Positions 1-9,234 are shown, counted from the stretch's first letter. The stretch is 58,800 nucleotides of DNA from Saliniplasma sp051745305 (GCA_051745305.1 JBNJDY010000004.1:1-58800); one strand, 5' to 3'. Notes: generated from the sequence alone by a model not told the origin. Translations and numbers: made by a program.

Positions 1-13
1 CTTAAACCACTAA

Positions 14-23
14 TTTTAAATAA
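14..23 (+). promoter_or_regulatory. TATA box of first gene
   Basis: TTTTAAATAA lies about 60 nt before the ATG at 79. A start site near position 45 would leave a leader of about 35 nt that contains the GGAGGG ribosome binding site at 67-72. Confidence 0.5.
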
Positions 24-78
24 TGCTTAACTGTTATAAATTCATATTTGAATCTGGTTGATAACCGGAGGGCTATAC

Positions 79-693
79 ATGGCTGAGGAAACAGAAGAAG
101 AAGTATTGGATGAAGAAGAATGGGAAGATGAAGAATCAGATGAAGAAGAATGGGAAGATGAAGAATATGAACTAGAAAGTGAAGAAAGTGGTTTTAATTT
201 ATCATTCATTCCGCTAATATTGGGAATACTGATAACACTTGGAACAGTTGCAATTAAATTTTCGGGACTGGATCCGTTTATGGGAATTGAAAACCCATCC
301 GGAGTTTATGGATATTTATTCTTGTCAGGTGTTGCGGTGGGAATAATAATTTTCGTTATTGGCATCGCCATGTCAGTAATGTCTAAAAAAGAGGTAACCT
401 ACGAAGTTGGTGAAGAAGAAGTTGAGTTAATTGAAGAAGAGGAGGAAGAAGTAGAGGAAGGGATATGCCCGACATGTGGTGCAGTGATCCCCATCGACTC
501 CGAGGAATGTCCTGAATGTGGCGAAGAATTAGCTCCACCTGATGAGGAAGAAGCAGAAGTCGAGGAAGTCAAAGAATGTCCGATATGTGGAGCAGAAGTT
601 TCTGCAGATTCCGAAGAGTGCCCAGAATGCGGTGAACCATTAACCGACGAAGAAGAAGAGGATGACCTCTTTGCAGATCTCGAAGATATCTAA
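79..693 (+). CDS. Acidic two-TM membrane protein with two C-terminal zinc ribbons
   Basis: The function is unknown. The N-terminal ~40 residues are almost entirely Glu/Asp and contain a near-tandem repeat (DEEEWEDEE twice). Two hydrophobic segments follow at about residues 43-62 and 80-104. After another acidic linker come two CxxC-x(n)-CxxC zinc ribbons of nearly the same sequence (about 130-152 and 165-188), suggesting an internal duplication. I chose the ATG at 79, not an upstream in-frame ATG at 58, because GGAGGG sits 6 nt before it; the protein is then 204 residues. It is monocistronic and convergent with the next gene. Such TM plus zinc-ribbon proteins are common and uncharacterised in archaea. 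The zinc ribbons probably bind protein or nucleic acid partners in the cytoplasm (inference). Confidence 0.8.
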   Translation: MAEETEEEVLDEEEWEDEESDEEEWEDEEYELESEESGFNLSFIPLILGILITLGTVAIKFSGLDPFMGIENPSGVYGYLFLSGVAVGIIIFVIGIAMSVMSKKEVTYEVGEEEVELIEEEEEEVEEGICPTCGAVIPIDSEECPECGEELAPPDEEEAEVEEVKECPICGAEVSADSEECPECGEPLTDEEEEDDLFADLEDI

Positions 694-1328
694 TCTAAAA
701 ACCCTTTTATTTTTTTCAGTATTAATTTTATCTTTTTTAATATCAATTCATAAATATCTTGAATCAGTTTATACACTTCTTTTACAAAAACAAAACTCTT
801 TTTGAAGTACATAACAGAAGCTACCATTAAAGTAATGAAGAGAGCTACAGAAACATTATCCATTGTGGGATATCTTTGAGTAGTTTCAGCAGCGCCAAGT
901 CCCTCACCTACAGCTACGGTTTTTTGTGCCTCAAAAGTGTTTACTATTATACTAAAGTCAGGTATCGGTATAGGTCCGACAAAATCTTGAATATATAATG
1001 AAACTTCCACGTCATAAAAAGTAGTTAGTACGGGGTAAAATAATGCAATCCCTTCGGTAAGGTCTATTATGAGGTGAGAAATTATAAAAAATAATGCAAT
1101 CCATGCATAATTAAACCATTCTTTTTTATATTTGTAGATAAAGATGGTCCATATAAGCGGAAGTAAAAAGGCTATCAATAAATTATGGAATAGAAATCTA
1201 TGATATCCAAAAAAAACATCAAGATCCAAGATAACTACAAAGGGCAACATTAGCAGGATTTTACGGGTATCTACCCTAAGAGCTAGAAGGATCAGTAGCG
1301 GTATCGTAATATGAGCAAATAAATCCAT
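690..1328 (-). CDS. YdjM-like (DUF457) integral membrane protein, putative metal-dependent hydrolase
   Basis: 212 residues with a short N-terminal helix starting MDLFAHI, then further hydrophobic helices. His/Asp residues near the membrane (DLDVFFGYHR, FHN, SHLIIDL) fit the YdjM/DUF457 family of membrane-bound metal-dependent hydrolases. No substrate can be named. A large extracellular or cytoplasmic loop lies at about residues 95-160, and the C-terminus is lysine rich (repeated ILKKIK). A TATA-like TTTTTTATAG lies about 30 nt before the ATG with no Shine-Dalgarno sequence, suggesting a leaderless mRNA. The stop overlaps the stop region of the first gene tail to tail. Confidence 0.7.
   Translation of the reverse strand: MDLFAHITIPLLILLALRVDTRKILLMLPFVVILDLDVFFGYHRFLFHNLLIAFLLPLIWTIFIYKYKKEWFNYAWIALFFIISHLIIDLTEGIALFYPVLTTFYDVEVSLYIQDFVGPIPIPDFSIIVNTFEAQKTVAVGEGLGAAETTQRYPTMDNVSVALFITLMVASVMYFKKSFVFVKEVYKLIQDIYELILKKIKLILKKIKGFLD
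703..716 (+). terminator. T-rich terminator of first gene
   Basis: CCTTTTATTTTTTT follows the stop codon by about 10 nt, a typical archaeal T-tract terminator. It lies inside the lysine-rich 3' end of the converging gene. Confidence 0.5.
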
Positions 1329-1376
1329 TTATCTAACAACTATAATCACATTCTATAAAAAAATTTAGCAGACCGT

Positions 1377-2492
1377 TTAACTAATGAATTCTTTTATTGT
1401 TTCTTCGTATTTCTTAGAAATGACTTTCCAATCATATTTTTGGATAACGTCTAGGTCAACTTTTTTATAAAGTGCTTTATGAAGCTCACCAAAAAATTCT
1501 TCTTCAGAACTGTACTTAAAAACACCTTGTTTTGGTCCAAAACGGTCTTCAATTTCAGGCATATTTGAACTAAGAACGGGTACTTCACATGCGAGATAAG
1601 TAAGAACTTTACTACCCATTGTCATCTTATTCATGAGAAAATCCTTCCTTGGATTCAAACCTATATCCATTGCAGATATATACTCTGCAAGATTCTTGTA
1701 AGGTATCCTTCCTAAAAAGATGATGGATTTCGTAAGACCCATATCCTTTACTTTACTTTTCAACTTCTCTGAATACTTCGTGTGCAGTCCGGGTCCAATT
1801 ATCAAAAGTTTTGCTTTTGAATACCTTTTCTTAATCTTAGGGAACATATCGATGATCCACTCTAAATTCACCCACCTTTCTAACGAGCCAACATAACCGA
1901 GAACTGGATGACTTAGATTGTAATTCCTATTGATCTTACTCGGATCACTATGAGATATGATGTCCATATCGACTCCATTAGGTATCACTTTGATAGGGCA
2001 ATCTGTGATATTTTTCAGATAGTTTTTAAAAGATTCAGTGGGAGTGATAATCCCATCTGATTTCTTAATATTAAAAAATGATAACCATTCCGCTGACTTT
2101 CTTGCTAATGAATCTAGAGGTTCTGAATAATACATCGAAGCACTTCCAGGTAGATAATCTAAATAATCAAAAATCACGGGAGTTTCACTAAAATTTACGA
2201 AAAATCCAGGTATTAAATTGGTGGATATTACTGCGTCGTAATCCTCAACTAGAGATGATATCTTATCTCCATGATAAAATACATTCTTTATGTAATAACT
2301 GCCTATATTCTCTTCAACTCTTTTATCCATTGGAATAAGATTACATTTTGTTTTCCTTTTTTTCTTATTGAATAATTTAAAATGACATACATCCACTTCA
2401 TTATTTTGAGCAATATTATCGAAGACGAAATTCAAGCGATTAGGAACTGGGTGCCCAGTCCAATCTGTAGTTGGTATCACGAGTAATTTCAT
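1377..2492 (-). CDS. Glycosyltransferase family 4 (GT-B fold)
   Basis: 371 residues. The N-terminal Rossmann half (MKLLVIPTTDWTG...) and C-terminal half have the usual GT4/GT1-like landmarks: IPNGVDMDII at about 169-178, GYVGSLERWVNLEWIIDMFP, LLIIGPG, IIFLGRIPYKNLAEYISAMDIGLNP and a final KVLTYLACEVPVLSSNMPEIED donor-binding stretch. It probably transfers a nucleotide sugar to a cell-envelope glycan or lipid acceptor. The substrate is not visible. It lies downstream of an MBL hydrolase and an NAD-dependent sugar epimerase on the same strand, consistent with surface glycan synthesis, but intergenic gaps mean co-transcription is uncertain. Confidence 0.85.
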   Translation of the reverse strand: MKLLVIPTTDWTGHPVPNRLNFVFDNIAQNNEVDVCHFKLFNKKKRKTKCNLIPMDKRVEENIGSYYIKNVFYHGDKISSLVEDYDAVISTNLIPGFFVNFSETPVIFDYLDYLPGSASMYYSEPLDSLARKSAEWLSFFNIKKSDGIITPTESFKNYLKNITDCPIKVIPNGVDMDIISHSDPSKINRNYNLSHPVLGYVGSLERWVNLEWIIDMFPKIKKRYSKAKLLIIGPGLHTKYSEKLKSKVKDMGLTKSIIFLGRIPYKNLAEYISAMDIGLNPRKDFLMNKMTMGSKVLTYLACEVPVLSSNMPEIEDRFGPKQGVFKYSSEEEFFGELHKALYKKVDLDVIQKYDWKVISKKYEETIKEFIS

Positions 2493-2509
2493 CTTATTAC
2501 CTTTCCCTT

Positions 2510-3259
2510 TTAATTTTCAATAATATATTTATCTAGGTCCCGGCTTATAATAGTTTTTATTCCTGTATCCCCCTCTATTTTTTGCCTAGTCTTCTCAATA
2601 TTTTCTAAAACTTGAGGATAGAAATGTGTTAATACCAATCGTTCGACATTATTTTCAGATAATATATCGATTAGCCCTTCTGGATGAGTATGCAGGCTGG
2701 TTTCCATAGGTAGAGAAAGCTCATGAATTAAAAGCTTCGTATCCTTCAATATTCCTTTCAAATTAGGGTTCGGCGCAGTGTCTCCTGTGTAGATTATATC
2801 CCCATCATCTATTTTATAGCCCTGACTTTCCTGGAGGTGGGGAGTATCGAATGCTTCGATGATAAAATCCCCAAATGTACTTTTTTCACCCGGGGCTAAT
2901 GTTTGTATATCAAGATCAGTCCTTTCAAACTCACCCACACTTATCCAAACGTCTGGAAGTTCATCTACCAAATCAGGGGGACAAACGATAGTAAATTTAG
3001 CTTCATCTGTTCTTAACCATGAGGCTTTTGTAAGGGATGGTAGGTCCTGAATATGATCTAAATGACCATGAGTTAAAAAGATATAATCAATTTCTTCAGC
3101 ATTCACACCATATTCTTTTAACCTCAAAGGCACAGCCATACCACAATCGAAGAGGATCTTAGTATCGGAACTTTCCAAAAGTATTCCTGATTGAGCTCTA
3201 CCTTCGATAGGAATTCCACCACTAGTACCAAGTATAGTCACTTTTGATTGCTTTGACAT
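2510..3259 (-). CDS. MBL-fold metallohydrolase, RNase Z/ElaC-like
   Basis: 249 residues with the metallo-beta-lactamase core: a glycine-rich start (LGTSGGIP), FDCGMA, the THGHLDHIQDLP metal motif (HxHxDH) at about residues 64-75, a TPH histidine, YTGDTAP, an HELS segment and a final LTHFYP histidine. The pattern matches ribonuclease Z-type hydrolases, but the extended exosite arm of true tRNase Z is not obvious, so it may act on another phosphodiester. AATTATATATGC lies about 28 nt before the ATG, suggesting a leaderless mRNA. Confidence 0.8.
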   Translation of the reverse strand: MSKQSKVTILGTSGGIPIEGRAQSGILLESSDTKILFDCGMAVPLRLKEYGVNAEEIDYIFLTHGHLDHIQDLPSLTKASWLRTDEAKFTIVCPPDLVDELPDVWISVGEFERTDLDIQTLAPGEKSTFGDFIIEAFDTPHLQESQGYKIDDGDIIYTGDTAPNPNLKGILKDTKLLIHELSLPMETSLHTHPEGLIDILSENNVERLVLTHFYPQVLENIEKTRQKIEGDTGIKTIISRDLDKYIIEN

Positions 3260-3319
3260 ATCATCATGTAGATATTAAAGCATATATAATTGATTTTTGA
3301 AGTAATTTCAAAAATTTCA

Positions 3320-4273
3320 CTAGTAGTTTTCCAAGAACCATGCGATCGTTTCTTCTAGTCCCTCTTCTAATTCTACTTTAGGCTCATAATCTAAAATTTC
3401 TTTAGCTTTTGAGATATCAGCATAATTCCGGTAAATCTCTCCGGATCTTGCCTCTCCGTATTTCGGTTCAGGTGCTTCGAAATCCATGTTATTCATCTTA
3501 CTTTTGATAGATTCATAGAGTTCGTTTACACTAGTTTCTTCTCCAGTTCCAACTTGGATAAGTTCAAAATTGTTAGGTAACTCTTTTATTATCGCCTTAT
3601 ATAAAGCCTGAGAGATATCTTTAGTATGGATAAAGTCTCTGGTCTGTCCTCCATCTCCGAAGATAACAGGTCTTGCCCCATCGATGATCTGTTTAATGAA
3701 TTTCGCAATCACACTTCCTTTATGCCATGAATTTGGACCATAAACATTTGAAAACCTCAAGGCAACAGTGTTCAATCCATGACATACTGCAAAGGCGCTA
3801 CAATATCCCTCGCACGCCAATTTACTTACACCATATGGGGACATTGGTTGAGGTACCTTGTTTTCATCGATGGGCATTGTCTGTTCGCCAAGTGGTGCTG
3901 CAGATGATGCTACAATGAACCGTTCTATTTTGTTTTTCACAGCTTCCTGAAGAAGTTTGATCGTTCCTATTATATTGATATCTGCATCTTCTAGAGGTAA
4001 CTCAATAGAAGGGACCACACCTGTCTGAGCAGCTAAATGAATCACGTAATCACAATCGTCCATAGATCGTACAATATCCTTCTCTTCTCTTATATCCCCT
4101 TCAAAGAACGCTACCCTGTTTTCGTCATAATTGTCAATACTTTTTAGATACTTGATTTTTCCCTCTGATAGATTGTCTAAAACATTGATTTTCCAATCAG
4201 TATTTACCAAGAGATAATCTATAAGATTCGTTCCAACAAATCCACATCCTCCAGTTACTAAAACTCTTTTCAT
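3320..4273 (-). CDS. NAD-dependent epimerase/dehydratase (UDP-glucose 4-epimerase-like)
   Basis: Extended SDR enzyme of about 317 residues. It starts with the NAD-binding TGGCGFVGTNL motif, followed by HLAAQTG, the SSAAPLG segment, the catalytic YGVSK (Tyr-x-x-x-Lys) and a FGDGGQTRDFIH substrate-binding stretch. It most likely interconverts nucleotide sugars for surface glycans. I favour the ATG at 4273, which places the Rossmann motif at the usual distance. An in-frame GTG at 4285 overlaps the stop of the upstream coiled-coil gene by 4 nt and is the alternative. Either way the two genes are translationally coupled or nearly so. Confidence 0.85.
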   Translation of the reverse strand: MKRVLVTGGCGFVGTNLIDYLLVNTDWKINVLDNLSEGKIKYLKSIDNYDENRVAFFEGDIREEKDIVRSMDDCDYVIHLAAQTGVVPSIELPLEDADINIIGTIKLLQEAVKNKIERFIVASSAAPLGEQTMPIDENKVPQPMSPYGVSKLACEGYCSAFAVCHGLNTVALRFSNVYGPNSWHKGSVIAKFIKQIIDGARPVIFGDGGQTRDFIHTKDISQALYKAIIKELPNNFELIQVGTGEETSVNELYESIKSKMNNMDFEAPEPKYGEARSGEIYRNYADISKAKEILDYEPKVELEEGLEETIAWFLENY

Positions 4274-4281
4274 ATTAATCT

Positions 4282-5172
4282 TCACATCTCAATTTTTCCT
4301 TCTTTGATAAGCTGTTCAAGGGTTTTATCCTCTTTTTCTTTTAATTTCTCTTTGTCTTCTAGTTCCCTTTTCACTTGTAGATTTTGTTCCATAAGTTTCT
4401 TTTGTTTTTGTCGATAATTTTTCCGCCGTTTCTTTTTAAGGCCGATCACCTCGCTTTTCATCTCCATAGCTCTTTCATGGTAATGATCAGCTCTCTTTTT
4501 GATCTCAATGAACTCATCGTGCATTTCGTCTGCTTCGTCCATATATTTCTGCATTTCATTATATAATTCATCGACTTGGTCGTGATATTTTTGAGATTCT
4601 TCAGAATACTCGACTACTTGTTGATGTTCTGCATCAGCCTTCTCGAAAAGTTCATCAATTTTTTCATCTAGACCTTCGATCTCACCGATCAACTTTTTCT
4701 GTTCGTCTAAAATTCCTTTCTTTTCATCTAATTCTTTTCGTTTATCTCTGATATTATCGATGAGTTCTTTTTCATCTTCGAGTGAGAGTGGTGTCGTTTC
4801 TTGTTTAAGTTCCATAGATTTAATTTCAGCTTCTAATTCATTTACCTTTTGAGGTAGATTATTAACGATCTTGTCCCTTTTATCTCGTTTGAATTGAACT
4901 AATTCTTTAGCCTTCTTCTGGTATTCATTCCTTTTTTGTTTGTGATCCTTTGCTTTCTTCACCAGTTTATCTCTCATGGCTTTATTCTTATCGAGTTCTT
5001 TCTGTACTTCTTTACGTTCTTCGTGGATTTTATCTCTCTCTTCACGGTAGAATTTTGCTTCATCATTCAGTTCGTTCCTCTGTTGAACTAACCTATTGTA
5101 TTTCTTTTCAGCATCCCTAATCTCTTTAGTTTCTACCTCTTCAACATCGTCGTCTTCGGTTTCATCTACCAT
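4282..5172 (-). CDS. Archaeal coiled-coil protein, COG1340-like
   Basis: 296 residues, almost wholly charged and helical with heptad-like patterning. It has an acidic N-terminal tail (ETEDDDVEEVE) and one short break around a TTPLSLEDEKELI motif near the middle that recurs in archaeal COG1340 proteins. It contains no catalytic motif. Members of this family are sometimes mislabelled phosphoserine phosphatases. Its function is unknown, and a structural or ribosome/chromosome-associated role is only a guess. The downstream epimerase begins at or just after its stop. Confidence 0.75.
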   Translation of the reverse strand: MVDETEDDDVEEVETKEIRDAEKKYNRLVQQRNELNDEAKFYREERDKIHEERKEVQKELDKNKAMRDKLVKKAKDHKQKRNEYQKKAKELVQFKRDKRDKIVNNLPQKVNELEAEIKSMELKQETTPLSLEDEKELIDNIRDKRKELDEKKGILDEQKKLIGEIEGLDEKIDELFEKADAEHQQVVEYSEESQKYHDQVDELYNEMQKYMDEADEMHDEFIEIKKRADHYHERAMEMKSEVIGLKKKRRKNYRQKQKKLMEQNLQVKRELEDKEKLKEKEDKTLEQLIKEGKIEM

Positions 5173-5229
5173 CTGTTCTCAACTCTCTTAGTTTCAATAC
5201 CATAATAAGGTTTTCGAATGTTTTTCTCA

Positions 5230-5769
5230 TTATTTATTATATTCAACACTAATATATTCAAAACCTTTTTTGACAGCTTTAATGTTCAAATCCTTATATT
5301 TTTCAGGGAAATCCGATTCGATAGTTTCAATAAGTGAGTCTAAGTCTATATCTTCACATATTTTAGCTAAAGCACCTAAAAGGATGATGTTGGCAGTTTT
5401 TGAATTTCCGATATCTTCTGCTATTTTACCAGCTGGGACCTCATAAACTTTACCTTGGGTTTTGTTAATTTCATGCACCCTAGTGGAATCCACGATCAGG
5501 TGTTCACATCCCTCAACTTTATCTTTCCAGGCATCTAATGTCTTTTGATAGAGTATCACCAAATAATTAGGGATATCTACTATCAGTTCGTCTATTTCTT
5601 TTTTATCTGCGATTATATCTGAATAAGCGATCCCACTCCGAACCGCTGCTGAATATGATCGTTTTTGAACAACATCGTAATCCTGTCCAAGGGCCAATGA
5701 CTTCCCCAGTATAGTTCCAGCTAAAACCGTTCCTTGACCTGCCCATCCACCTATCCTAATCGTCAGCAT
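5230..5769 (-). CDS. korC: 2-oxoacid:ferredoxin oxidoreductase gamma subunit
   Basis: 179 residues of the POR/KOR gamma domain: GGWAGQGTVLAG at the N-terminus, QKRSYSAAVRSG, and NIILLGALAKI. With the alpha, beta and delta subunits it oxidatively decarboxylates a 2-oxoacid (most likely 2-oxoglutarate, judged from the four-gene KorDABC order) to acyl-CoA while reducing ferredoxin. It is the last gene of the operon, and its start overlaps the beta stop by 7 nt. Confidence 0.88.
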   Translation of the reverse strand: MLTIRIGGWAGQGTVLAGTILGKSLALGQDYDVVQKRSYSAAVRSGIAYSDIIADKKEIDELIVDIPNYLVILYQKTLDAWKDKVEGCEHLIVDSTRVHEINKTQGKVYEVPAGKIAEDIGNSKTANIILLGALAKICEDIDLDSLIETIESDFPEKYKDLNIKAVKKGFEYISVEYNK

Positions 5770-6563
5770 ATCGGTTCACCGCCCTGTTCTATGATCTGTT
5801 TATATATCTCCTCGGTAAGTTCAGGTCTCTCTACGTAATGTATTTCACCTACATAGATCCCTTCACCATCTTTCTGTTTAGTAGTGTTATCTTTATACCA
5901 TTCTAACATATCTATTCCTGACAATCCTTCTTTCTTACCCGTTCTTGTAGGACATTGACTAAGTATCTCTATAAATGAGAACCCCTTAGTATCCATTGCC
6001 TTTTCGATTTCCTTAATCAATCCGTTCATATGGTAAGTCGTCCATCTTGCAACATGACTAGCACCAGCATGTTTGACCACGTTACAAATATCGATACCCT
6101 GGGATGGATTTCCATAAGGTGTTGTTAAAGTTCTTTCTCCATGTTCTGTAGTAGGTGCAACCTGTCCACCAGTCATGGCATAAAGTCCATTATTTATCAT
6201 CAAAACATTCAAGTCTATATTATTACGTGCTGCGTGGAGCAGATGATTTCCACCGATTCCTGCACAATCACCATCTCCAGAAACCACCATCACCTCGAGG
6301 TCTTTGTTTCCGATTTTCAAACCAGTAGCATGAGGGATGGCCCTTCCGTGGGTAGTATGCAATGTATCTACTTTCCAGTATGGAGAAGGTATCCATGCAG
6401 CACATCCAATACCACTTACTGCTACCACTTTTTTTCTATCGATACCACTTTTTTCAACTGCTCTAGACATGGCATTTAATACCATCCCGTCCCCGCATCC
6501 GGGACAAAACGCTGAAGGGTAATTTCTGATGTAGTTTTCTCTGATATCTTTAGCATGGATCAT
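5763..6563 (-). CDS. korB: 2-oxoacid:ferredoxin oxidoreductase beta subunit (TPP-binding)
   Basis: 266 residues. CPGCGDG is at residues 20-26 and the thiamine diphosphate motif GDGDCAGIGGNHLLHAARNN at 96-115. THGRAIPHATG and GGQVAPTT are typical of the KorB/PorB family. It has no extra ferredoxin domain, so cluster electrons pass to the separate delta ferredoxin. ATGA overlap with the alpha stop implies translational coupling. Confidence 0.9.
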   Translation of the reverse strand: MIHAKDIRENYIRNYPSAFCPGCGDGMVLNAMSRAVEKSGIDRKKVVAVSGIGCAAWIPSPYWKVDTLHTTHGRAIPHATGLKIGNKDLEVMVVSGDGDCAGIGGNHLLHAARNNIDLNVLMINNGLYAMTGGQVAPTTEHGERTLTTPYGNPSQGIDICNVVKHAGASHVARWTTYHMNGLIKEIEKAMDTKGFSFIEILSQCPTRTGKKEGLSGIDMLEWYKDNTTKQKDGEGIYVGEIHYVERPELTEEIYKQIIEQGGEPIC

Positions 6564-7684
6564 TCCATCACCTCCATGATTTTATCATAAACTTGATTTA
6601 TACTAGGTAACGAATTCAATCTATCGTAAACATTCAAGTTATCTCCACCAACGCATCTCCCAACTTCCATTCTATAACCTCTCAGAGAAAGTTCGACTAA
6701 TAGAACATCTGAATTCTTGCCGATCTCTTTCATTCTTTCATCTGGACTGGGCCACATAACTTTAGGTCTAAAGAACCCGACTTTATAGCCATCTTCCCTA
6801 GCTTTTTTTACAGCACCTTTTACAGGCCTCGACATCGAACCATATGAAACTACCACTAAATCAGCGTCTTCACAGTGCATTTCTTCCCAATCTTCAATAT
6901 CTTTCCTGTTTTCATTTATCTTTGCTGTTAATCGCCTAACTAAGTTTTCCTGAGCTTCATAAGTAGCTGTATCTCTTGTTCCGTCACCTAAATGGGTTGA
7001 ACCGGTAACCATCAATTCATAACCTTCTCCAAAAGAAGGCATAGGAGGAACATGATCTTCTTCGCTCGTATCAAAAAACTCGGTATCACCTTTTTTTGGT
7101 TTTTTCCTTTCTATTATATCAATATCTTCAGGTATGGTAAATTTTTCTCTCATATGTCCTACCCCAGCATCTGCAAGTAATATCACAGGTGTACGGTATC
7201 TTTCAGCTAGATTGAATGCTTTAACCGTGAAATCGAACATTTCCTGAACCGAGTTTGGACTCAAGGCTATTATTTCATAGTCTCCATGGCTGCCAAACCT
7301 AGCCTGCATCACATCTCCCGTACCCGGTTTGGTAGCTTGCCCAGTAGAAGGTCCAGCTCTTTGAACGTTTACCAAAACACATGGTGTTTCAGTCATAACT
7401 GCGTAACCTAGATTCTCCTGCATCAATGAAAATCCTGGCCCACTAGTCGCAGTCATACTTTTTAACCCACTCCATGAGGCTCCGGTTATGACCGCCATAC
7501 TTGCGATCTCATCTTCCATCTGTATAAACCGTCCTCCTGTTTTAGGGAGTTCTTTAGCTAGATGATTCATCACTTCAGAAGCCGGTGTGATTGGATACCC
7601 TGCGTAAAGACCAAGTCCCGCTTTCATAGCCCCTTCTGCACAAGCCTCATTTCCTTCCATAAAATAAGTACCGGGTTGTTTCAT
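6560..7684 (-). CDS. korA: 2-oxoacid:ferredoxin oxidoreductase alpha subunit
   Basis: 374 residues of the pyruvate:ferredoxin oxidoreductase core domains I and II: GNEACAEGAMKAGL, YPITPASEV, TSGPGFSLMQENLGYAV, VNVQRAGPSTGQATKPGTGDVMQARFG, then a C-terminal domain (VVSYGSMSRPVKGAV) for CoA and interface contacts. It forms the catalytic heterotetramer with KorBCD. It overlaps the ferredoxin stop by ATGA and its own stop overlaps the korB start. Confidence 0.9.
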   Translation of the reverse strand: MKQPGTYFMEGNEACAEGAMKAGLGLYAGYPITPASEVMNHLAKELPKTGGRFIQMEDEIASMAVITGASWSGLKSMTATSGPGFSLMQENLGYAVMTETPCVLVNVQRAGPSTGQATKPGTGDVMQARFGSHGDYEIIALSPNSVQEMFDFTVKAFNLAERYRTPVILLADAGVGHMREKFTIPEDIDIIERKKPKKGDTEFFDTSEEDHVPPMPSFGEGYELMVTGSTHLGDGTRDTATYEAQENLVRRLTAKINENRKDIEDWEEMHCEDADLVVVSYGSMSRPVKGAVKKAREDGYKVGFFRPKVMWPSPDERMKEIGKNSDVLLVELSLRGYRMEVGRCVGGDNLNVYDRLNSLPSINQVYDKIMEVME

Positions 7685-7908
7685 TCTTTTTCCTCCTCAG
7701 TTTCTACAGAAATAGCAAAGTCGGGACAATAAAGTTCACATCTCCTGCATTCAATACAAGAGTCAAGGTCCTTTACTTCAGCATAATGATTACCATATTG
7801 GTTTAGTTCATCAGATTCGCCAAGAACATCTTTGGGACAAAAACGGATACATATACCACACCCAGTGCACAGCTCTCGGTCGATGGTTATTTTTAAATTT
7901 TTAGCCAT
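7681..7908 (-). CDS. korD: 2-oxoacid:ferredoxin oxidoreductase delta subunit, 2x[4Fe-4S] ferredoxin
   Basis: With the ATG at 7908 the protein has 75 residues and two CxxCxxCxxxC motifs (Cys 14/17/20/24 and 51/54/57/61), each binding a [4Fe-4S] cluster and wiring KorAB to soluble ferredoxin. An in-frame ATG at 7977 would add 23 residues, but that region contains the TATA box and is therefore upstream of the transcript. First gene of korDABC. Confidence 0.88.
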   Translation of the reverse strand: MAKNLKITIDRELCTGCGICIRFCPKDVLGESDELNQYGNHYAEVKDLDSCIECRRCELYCPDFAISVETEEEKE

Positions 7909-7936
7909 GGTATCGATTTGTTCCGAAATCACTCTA

Positions 7937-7945
7937 TAATATAAA
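7937..7945 (-). promoter_or_regulatory. TATA box of korDABC operon
   Basis: TTTATATTA on the minus strand is centred about 33 nt before the korD ATG, so the transcript is nearly leaderless. It fixes the korD start. Confidence 0.6.
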
Positions 7946-7983
7946 GGTTTGGAATCGTATTGAATATTTAAAAACACCCATTC

Positions 7984-9234
7984 TTAATCGATAGGTGGCC
8001 AAGATCCTCTATCATTTCTTTTTTCTACTTTTTTATTAGATGTGTCTATATTGACTTCACTTTTATTACCACATCTTTTACATTCGAGTTTACCGCCCTC
8101 TGTATAAACCGCCTTATTGTTCCCGCATTGAGGACAGACATAAGCAGTACTTAATCCTGGAACTACAATACTAGGTTGTTCTTCCCTCTTTGCTTTTACA
8201 GGCTCTTCTTTCTTTTTTCCCTTTAACCATCTTATTCCAAGTTTTGAATAATAGTATGCATAGTAGGCACCAGCGGCCATCCAAAGGAGTAATAAAAGTC
8301 CAAAGTAGACTTCCATGTACTCTATATTAAATACCCTCATTGGAACTGAGAGGAAATCCCAGATAAAGTGGAGCAGTATAGCTGAATGAAGTCCATCCTT
8401 AGCATAAAGATATCCAAAAGCAAGTCCTGCTACGAAGGTTGGAGGTAATTTATATAGATCCCAACCACCGAGATGGGCTATTGCAAAGACCGTTGAAGAT
8501 AATAATATAGGGATTATTACGAACCTTTCTTTTAGTCCAAAACCCCCATATAAGTACCTCCAATCCCATTTACGCTTTTTACTATAAATGTAAAAGAACA
8601 TGGGTAGGCCCATGAAAACACATCTCACTAACAACTCCTCCCATACCGCAGCTCTAGTCATTAGATAGATGATCTGCCAAAGTGGAAATTGATCAAGGCC
8701 CGGTGCATCCGGTGAAATTCCAATACCCTCTAGCATCATATAATATCCATAGCTGAAAAACAATAATGCCATAAAAATGTAAGAAAGCCTAGGTATTGGA
8801 CTATCGATTTTATTTGTTTTCTTACCCGTTGAACTTATGGTATTTTTAAGATATATAATAAAATCTTCTATACTCAGGTAAAATATCAAAATGTATGAGA
8901 TCAGAACAAAAAATGCGAGAATAAAGAAATATAATACAAAAGAGATTCCAGTAATTTCTGTTATACCTACAGGTTCTAATAAAACTACATATAATATGGT
9001 TTCAGCGTGTACCAAGTATTGAGGGATCCATTCAAGGCTCCAGATCAATATGGATGTGTTCAATACTAAATATCCGAGAAATAAAAACAATGCAAATACG
9101 GAGAATATGTTTATAACTTTTTTAAGAATATCCTTAAAATTATCGCTATCGTTTTCTCTAGATGACTCGAATTTGTATCCGCATGTGGGGCAGTATTCCC
9201 CTTCTGTTTCTCTACCGCAGTGTGGACATTTCAT
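7984..9234 (-). CDS. CPBP-family intramembrane metalloprotease with zinc ribbons at both ends
   Basis: 416 residues. An N-terminal zinc ribbon (CPHCG...CPTCG, residues 3-20) is followed by about eight membrane helices carrying the CPBP/CAAX-protease signatures: WEELLVR (EExxxR), AHLGGW and HFIWDF. A second zinc ribbon (CPQCG...CKRCG) lies near residues 370-395. The core family cleaves prenylated or other membrane proteins, and the substrate here is unknown. Zinc ribbons at both termini are unusual. A TATA-like GTTTAATA sits about 27 nt before the ATG, suggesting a leaderless mRNA. Confidence 0.8.
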   Translation of the reverse strand: MKCPHCGRETEGEYCPTCGYKFESSRENDSDNFKDILKKVINIFSVFALFLFLGYLVLNTSILIWSLEWIPQYLVHAETILYVVLLEPVGITEITGISFVLYFFILAFFVLISYILIFYLSIEDFIIYLKNTISSTGKKTNKIDSPIPRLSYIFMALLFFSYGYYMMLEGIGISPDAPGLDQFPLWQIIYLMTRAAVWEELLVRCVFMGLPMFFYIYSKKRKWDWRYLYGGFGLKERFVIIPILLSSTVFAIAHLGGWDLYKLPPTFVAGLAFGYLYAKDGLHSAILLHFIWDFLSVPMRVFNIEYMEVYFGLLLLLWMAAGAYYAYYYSKLGIRWLKGKKKEEPVKAKREEQPSIVVPGLSTAYVCPQCGNNKAVYTEGGKLECKRCGNKSEVNIDTSNKKVEKRNDRGSWPPID

